Of a stretch of 64,000 bases of DNA, positions 59,889 through 64,000 are shown one piece after another. The position numbers and the translations under genes are program-made. Position 1 is the stretch's first letter; every line of letters starts with the position of its first letter. Below the pieces are notes generated by a model. The model saw only the letters and a program-made list of their open reading frames with translations, was not told the DNA's origin and searched no databases. Where the stretch lies: NCBI GenBank assembly GCA_963708715.1, contig CAVPSU010000002.1:615447-679446 (forward strand), in the 5' to 3' direction. This stretch comes from DAIOEK01 sp963708715 (GTDB taxonomy: Bacteria > Chloroflexota > Anaerolineae > Anaerolineales > Anaerolineaceae).

Positions 59889-59944
59889 TCTTTACCAAAA
59901 CTTTACAAACCCTTGAATAATGCTTCATCCTACAAAGATAGAAT
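59889..59944 (+). promoter_or_regulatory. promoter with direct-repeat response-regulator box (copper cluster, 2)
   Basis: TCTTTACC and ACTTTACAAA form the direct repeat CTTTAC-N5-CTTTAC from 59889, and TAGAAT lies at 59939-59944, again exactly 50 bases downstream. This drives the two SHOCT genes and possibly cueP. Confidence 0.6.
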
Positions 59945-60006
59945 TAGGGTGCAAGTAAAAACAAACACTCTCCTTACGAGGTGAAACGAAAGGATGAAAC
60001 ATTATA

Positions 60007-60258
60007 ATGATGGGTTATTGGTACGGTGGTCTTGGATGGATTGGGATGGTCATTAACCTGGTTATTTCGGTTGTGTTGATCATCGGCTTAGTGTTCCTGG
60101 TATTCTGGATCGTGAAGCGGTTGAATAACAACAATTCGGGACGAACGCTTTACAATGCGCCGTCTTCCGCGGTAGAAATTGCCAAGGAACGTTACGCGAA
60201 AGGCGAGATCACTCGCGAAGAGTTTCAAAAACTATTGGTTGATCTGGGAACAAGGTAG
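60007..60258 (+). CDS. small membrane protein with SHOCT domain (1)
   Basis: 83 residues: one hydrophobic helix (about 10-38) followed by a short linker and the SHOCT domain AVEIAKERYAKGEITREEFQKLLVDLG. SHOCT stands for short C-terminal domain, a two-helix module found in many membrane proteins, of unknown but probably oligomerising role. Starts with Met-Met-Gly. A second protein of the same design follows after 7 bp. Located in the copper cluster and under the repeat-box promoter. Confidence 0.85.
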   Translation: MMGYWYGGLGWIGMVINLVISVVLIIGLVFLVFWIVKRLNNNNSGRTLYNAPSSAVEIAKERYAKGEITREEFQKLLVDLGTR

Positions 60259-60265
60259 GTGACCG

Positions 60266-60460
60266 ATGATGGGTGGCATGCTGGTCTTTTGGGTCATTAT
60301 CATTGTTCTGGCAGTCTTGTTGGTCAAGGGACTATTTGGTAACAACGGTGCTCGTGAAAAAAATAACCCTGCAACCGCCAAACAGATTCTGGACGAAAGA
60401 TATGCCAGAGGTGAGATCACCCATGAACAATACCAGACAATGGTAAAAGACATTCACTAA
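60266..60460 (+). CDS. small membrane protein with SHOCT domain (2)
   Basis: 64 residues: helix about 4-24 and a SHOCT domain TAKQILDERYARGEITHEQYQTMVKDI. Short paralogue of the preceding gene, co-transcribed with it. Pairs of such genes occur commonly beside copper or heavy-metal efflux genes; no direct function is known. Confidence 0.85.
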   Translation: MMGGMLVFWVIIIVLAVLLVKGLFGNNGAREKNNPATAKQILDERYARGEITHEQYQTMVKDIH

Positions 60461-60560
60461 CAGGTTTCACGATGGGAGAGTAAGACCGTCTCACAGGTTT
60501 AGGCTCGCCCATTTCGAATAAACCTCACTAATTGTTTAGTTCGCAAAGGAAATCAAGTAG

Positions 60561-61130
60561 ATGAAAAAAACTCAAGGCTTGATAATCGCCGTAATCGTTG
60601 CAGTCGTTGTGATCTCAGTCGGTGCCTTTCTGGTGAAGAAATCCGTGAGCCAATCAGACACCGCTTTTCTCAGTAAATATGGATTGAGCGGACTTTCCGT
60701 CGAGGAGATTGTGCAAAAGCTCGATAGCACCACATCGGATCCTTCAGGGCTCCGGGCCAGTATCACCAGCGATTACCTGATCCTCTCAGATGATTCAGGC
60801 GAGGTCCGGATAGCGCTACCCAAGGATAAGTTTTATCTCGCCTTCGCGCCTTATATCTCCCAAACGCATCCCTGTGGGACACACAGCCTTGCCTCCTGCC
60901 AGGGCGAGCTAGTCAAACGGGAAATTTATACAGTCATTACCGATAAAGAAGGAAAAGAGATCATCAATTCCGATTTGACCACCATGGCGAACGGCTTTGT
61001 AGGGGTGTGGCTGCCCCGAAATATCGATGGTACTGTGAGCGTCAGTTACGATGGGAAAATCGCACAGGCACCCATCTCAACCTATGCTGGAAGCAATACC
61101 TGCCTGACGACTGCACTTCAACTCAACTGA
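60561..61130 (+). CDS. cueP: CueP-family periplasmic copper-binding protein
   Basis: 189 residues with an N-terminal signal/anchor helix (about 5-25). The CueP pattern is evident: LSVEEIVQKLDS, YISQTHPCGTHSLASCQGELV with Cys105 and Cys113 (spaced by seven residues), TMANGFVGVWLPRN, and the final NTCLTTALQL with Cys181. The Cys113-Cys181 distance of 68 residues equals that of the Salmonella protein (Cys104-Cys172) as I remember it. CueP binds copper outside the cytoplasm and supplies or stores it. Between the SHOCT genes and the copper ATPase; the context fits copper resistance. Confidence 0.9.
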   Translation: MKKTQGLIIAVIVAVVVISVGAFLVKKSVSQSDTAFLSKYGLSGLSVEEIVQKLDSTTSDPSGLRASITSDYLILSDDSGEVRIALPKDKFYLAFAPYISQTHPCGTHSLASCQGELVKREIYTVITDKEGKEIINSDLTTMANGFVGVWLPRNIDGTVSVSYDGKIAQAPISTYAGSNTCLTTALQLN

Positions 61131-61358
61131 TGATCCGATTTTCGGAGAGCAAAGCCAACTCACAGGATTTGCTCTCCCTCCCCACTAATCGAACTTGATT
61201 ATTGGGAAATTTGATTATCAGCGAATGTCATTTAGAATAACTATATCCTCGCCGAAGCCGTCACCAGCCAAAATGAATGTGTCGGCGGTTTTTATTGGAT
61301 GTGAAATAGTATAAACTGTACTTCTGCCTTGATTTTTCTCAACTATAAGAGGTGAACA

Positions 61359-63575
61359 ATGAATGAAGAACCTAGAAAAGACGATGAAAAAACACAGAAT
61401 AAGGATCATTCCTCCATGCATCACTCGAACATGGAACACGAGCATCCTATGCATGATATGACAGGGATGGAGCATGACCACGGCAAGATGCCGGCTGGCA
61501 ATGACACCCATGCTGGTCATGATATGAACATGAAAGAAATGGATATGGGAGGGCATACTGATCAAAACATGGCCATGGATCATAGTGGGCATGAAGGTCA
61601 CGGCGAACACGTGGATCATTCCGGGCACGAGCAAATGTTCCGGCGCAAGTTTTGGGTATCGCTGATACTCACCCTGCCAGTGCTTCTTTTTAGCCTGGGT
61701 TTCCAATCCTTGTTGGGATTTGCGATGCCAGTTTTTCCTGGTTCACGCTGGATTGCACCCGTCTTTGCAGTGATTGTCTTTATTTATGGTGGTCTGCCTT
61801 TCATCAAGATGGCTGTTCCTGAATTGCGTAACCGCCAGCCGGGCATGATGACCTTGATCTCCCTGGCCATCATCGTCGCCTTTGTTTACAGCGTGGCCAC
61901 TCTGTTCCTGGCGAACCAGATGGATTTCTTCTGGGAACTGGCGACACTAATCGACATCATGCTCTTGGGGCACTGGATCGAAATGCGTTCCATCCGGCAA
62001 GCTTCTGGCGCCTTAAATGCCTTAGCCAAGTTGATGCCCGACACAGCTGAGCGCATCGTTGCGAATGGTCAAACAGCAAAAGTGGCTGTGACTGAACTAA
62101 AGTCAGGAGACCTATTGCTGGTACGCCCGGGGGCAAGTGTTCCGGCTGATGGCCAGGTGGAGGACGGCGAGTCGGCAGTTGACGAATCCATGATCACAGG
62201 CGAGTCGAAACCGGTTCACAAGCACCCTGGTGAAAAGGTTGTGGGAGGATCAATTAATGGCGATGGCAGCCTGCGCGTGCGGGTGACAGCCACAGGCGAT
62301 CAGACCGCACTCGCCGGAATCATGCGTCTGGTACAACAGGCTCAGATGTCAAAGAGCCGCACGCAAATGCTGGCTGACCGCGCTGCAGGGTGGTTGTTCT
62401 ACATCGCTTTGGGTACTGCTGTAATCACCGCTATCGCCTGGACGATTGGGGTCGGATTCAATGTTCAGGTGATCGAGCGCGTGGCAACTGTGCTGGTGAT
62501 CGCCTGCCCGCATGCCCTGGGTCTTGCCATCCCGCTGGTGGTGGCCATCACCACAGCGATGGGAGCCAATAATGGCATCCTGGTGCGCGACCGTCTCGCG
62601 CTGGAAAGGGCACGAGAGATCGATACGGTCATATTTGACAAAACCGGTACGCTGACGGAAGGTCGTTTTGGGGTGGTAGGGATCGAAACCATAAATGGGA
62701 TCCAGCCGGATGACGCGCTGGCGCTGACAGCCGCCGTGGAAGGCGATTCTGAGCACACCATCGCCCAGGGGATCCGCCGTTCTGCTCAGCAGAAGGGCTT
62801 GAAACTGCCCGAAGTACAGGATTTCGAAGCGATCAAAGGCCGCGGCATCCGCGCGAAAACGAGTGGACATGACGTCTACGTCGGTGGGCCGCGTTTGCTG
62901 GAGATGCTGAACATCACCCTGCCGGAAACCCTGTCAACCTTTGATCAGGCATCCAGCACCAAAGGGCAAAGCGTGGTGCATCTGGTACAGGATGGAAAAC
63001 CCCTGGCTTCCTTTGCCCTGGCAGATGTAATCCGCCCGGAGAGCCATGAAACCATCCAACGGCTGCATGAGATGGGTGTGCAGGTGGCCATGCTGACCGG
63101 CGACAGCCAGGCAGTGGCCAAAGCGGTGGCTGACGAACTGGGTATCGATACCTATTTTGCCGAGGTGCTTCCGGAAAACAAGGACAAGAAGGTGATCGAA
63201 CTGCAGAAGCAGGGACGGCGAGTGGCAATGGTTGGCGATGGTGTGAATGATGCTCCTGCGCTGACCCGCGCGGATGTGGGTATTGCCATCGGCAGCGGAA
63301 CAGACGTGGCCGTGGAAAGCGCTGGTATCATTCTGGTGAAATCCAACCCGCTGGATGTGGTTAAGGTCATCGAACTGAGCCGGGCCAGCTACCGCAAGAT
63401 GCTCCAGAACCTGATTTGGGCGGCAGGGTACAACGTGGTCGCCATCCCTCTGGCGGCTGGAGTACTGGCACCATGGGGTATCTTGCTCTCGCCCGCTGTG
63501 GGTGCCATTTTGATGTCGCTGAGCACGGTTATCGTGGCCATCAATGCCCAGTTGCTGCGCACGCAGCGATTGTGA
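61359..63575 (+). CDS. copB: copper-exporting P1B-type ATPase, CopB-like
   Basis: 738 residues. The N-terminus (about 1-90) is His/Met/Asp-rich (HHSNMEHEHPMHDMTGMEHDH and more), replacing the usual CxxC domains. Then P1B membrane helices, the TGES motif of the actuator (MITGESKPVHKHPG), the metal motif CPH at residues 383-385 (VIACPHALGLAIPL), phosphorylation Asp427 in DKTGTLTEG, HP-like SEHTIAQGI and the hinge GDGVNDAPAL. CPH together with a His-rich N-terminus marks subgroup P1B-3, exporters of Cu2+/Cu+. It is the effector of the copper cluster, driven out by ATP hydrolysis in the membrane. Confidence 0.95.
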   Translation: MNEEPRKDDEKTQNKDHSSMHHSNMEHEHPMHDMTGMEHDHGKMPAGNDTHAGHDMNMKEMDMGGHTDQNMAMDHSGHEGHGEHVDHSGHEQMFRRKFWVSLILTLPVLLFSLGFQSLLGFAMPVFPGSRWIAPVFAVIVFIYGGLPFIKMAVPELRNRQPGMMTLISLAIIVAFVYSVATLFLANQMDFFWELATLIDIMLLGHWIEMRSIRQASGALNALAKLMPDTAERIVANGQTAKVAVTELKSGDLLLVRPGASVPADGQVEDGESAVDESMITGESKPVHKHPGEKVVGGSINGDGSLRVRVTATGDQTALAGIMRLVQQAQMSKSRTQMLADRAAGWLFYIALGTAVITAIAWTIGVGFNVQVIERVATVLVIACPHALGLAIPLVVAITTAMGANNGILVRDRLALERAREIDTVIFDKTGTLTEGRFGVVGIETINGIQPDDALALTAAVEGDSEHTIAQGIRRSAQQKGLKLPEVQDFEAIKGRGIRAKTSGHDVYVGGPRLLEMLNITLPETLSTFDQASSTKGQSVVHLVQDGKPLASFALADVIRPESHETIQRLHEMGVQVAMLTGDSQAVAKAVADELGIDTYFAEVLPENKDKKVIELQKQGRRVAMVGDGVNDAPALTRADVGIAIGSGTDVAVESAGIILVKSNPLDVVKVIELSRASYRKMLQNLIWAAGYNVVAIPLAAGVLAPWGILLSPAVGAILMSLSTVIVAINAQLLRTQRL

Positions 63576-63632
63576 TTCGAGTAAATATGTTGTTATGAAT
63601 GTAAGCGGTCCATATCCGTTTAAGTACCTATG

Positions 63633-63666
63633 CCCTTGATATTTTCCCCGAGGAAATTATCAGGGG
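63633..63666 (+). terminator. hairpin after copB (possible terminator)
   Basis: Fifteen-base arms (from CCCTTGATA at 63633 and to TATCAGGGG at 63666) pair at 14 positions including one G-U, with a 4-nt loop CCGA. There is no T-run after it. Confidence 0.45.
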
Positions 63667-64000
63667 CAGAATATTAATGTCGGTGCTTCGAATAAGTGTG
63701 AGTAATCGTCGTCATCTTGGCGCATCTACTTCTCTAAAGTGACACCCATGCGCTGCCGGCTTCCCCACCATCGTCCAGAATAATATTTCAACTGTATTCC
63801 ACCAAATCCCAGGTATTTCGTACCATTGCGCACCAGCCACATCCTTGGGGATATCTGACGCGGGAGAGCTCCATCCGGGTGGATACCAACCTCTGCATAA
63901 ACAAATGAATGAGTTAGCCCCAGAGCGGCTAGAGATAACATAATGCCTCACCCGCATCGGGAAGGTTCTACCGTTTTTGCGGCATCAAACCGATCAGCCA
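63667..64000. other. no firm gene; minus-strand open frames only
   Basis: Two overlapping minus-strand frames exist (63726-63941, 71 codons, and 63712-63957, 81 codons). The first starts MLSLAALGLTHSFVYAEVGIHPDG and has a signal-peptide-like beginning, but neither has a good ribosome site or a recognised family. They are recorded here and not called as genes. Confidence 0.4.

Noticed and set aside
61218..61706. His/Met-rich minus-strand frame of 162 codons
   Set aside because: It is opposite the His/Met-rich N-terminus of copB, whose codons (CAT/ATG) read as ATG/CAT on the other strand, producing an artificial His/Met-rich frame.

Overview
The window reads as a chromosomal segment of a Gram-positive-like or monoderm bacterium, most plausibly a member of the Chloroflexota (Anaerolineae). 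This is inferred from a caa3-type oxidase cluster, MalT-like LuxR relics, a DUF2270 protein, SHOCT-domain small proteins, paired DegV proteins and moderate GC. No rRNA, tRNA or CRISPR was found. An unusually large share of genes carry frameshifts or nonsense codons; some of this is true decay next to insertion sequences, some could be sequencing or assembly error.

Layout. 1-5.6 kb: end of a caa3 oxidase operon (subunit III end, subunit IV, frameshifted ctaG), a lipoprotein, then a metal-homeostasis operon (DtxR-type regulator, Tat-exported two-domain multicopper oxidase, ZIP transporter). 5.9-7.2 kb: IS256-family element, copy 1. 7.4-10 kb: a large PAS/GAF diguanylate cyclase. 10-11.3 kb: non-coding, with relics of a LuxR-type gene and a DUF2892 protein. 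11.3-15.1 kb: an XRE-cupin regulator fused in frame to a NifX-like domain, a pentapeptide protein, DUF364, a TrmO-like protein and a peroxiredoxin. 15.4-17 kb: broken MalT-like regulator. 17.1-22.4 kb: a lipid-flavoured cluster (winged-helix regulator, DegV, phasin-like, radical SAM, UppS, patatin). 22.4-25.5 kb: a decayed stretch (glycosyltransferase split by IS256 copy 2, MGDG-synthase-like pseudogene, transposase scrap).

25.6-32.4 kb: an HxlR-controlled operon of redox and aromatic/quinone-type enzymes (VOC protein, redoxin, ferredoxin relic, ABC exporter, luciferase-like monooxygenase, carboxylesterase). The redoxin has an in-frame TGA exactly where the first cysteine of its CxxC motif belongs, followed by a bacterial-SECIS-like hairpin: a candidate selenoprotein. 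32.5-42.7 kb: a minus-strand operon for a sulfated sugar (LacI regulator, sugar ABC importer, DUF2270/DUF2179 protein, broken sulfatase, anaerobic sulfatase-maturating enzyme, intact Cys-type sulfatase) with a perfect 18-bp-arm palindrome at the divergent promoter. 42.9-51.3 kb: a second copy of the winged-helix regulator with a two-ATPase ABC-2 exporter, HlyD-type adaptor, MBL protein and DegV.

51.4-55.6 kb: thioesterase, extradiol dioxygenase, a decayed membrane protein, DUF1684 protein and an ECF sigma/anti-sigma pair. 55.7-57 kb: IS256 copy 3, inserted between the sigma operon and a copper-resistance cluster at 57-63.6 kb (Met-rich PepSY-like protein, response regulator and sensor kinase, two SHOCT proteins, CueP, CopB-type ATPase). 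Two promoters in this cluster share a direct-repeat box placed exactly 50 nt before the -10 hexamer, the likely target of the local response regulator.
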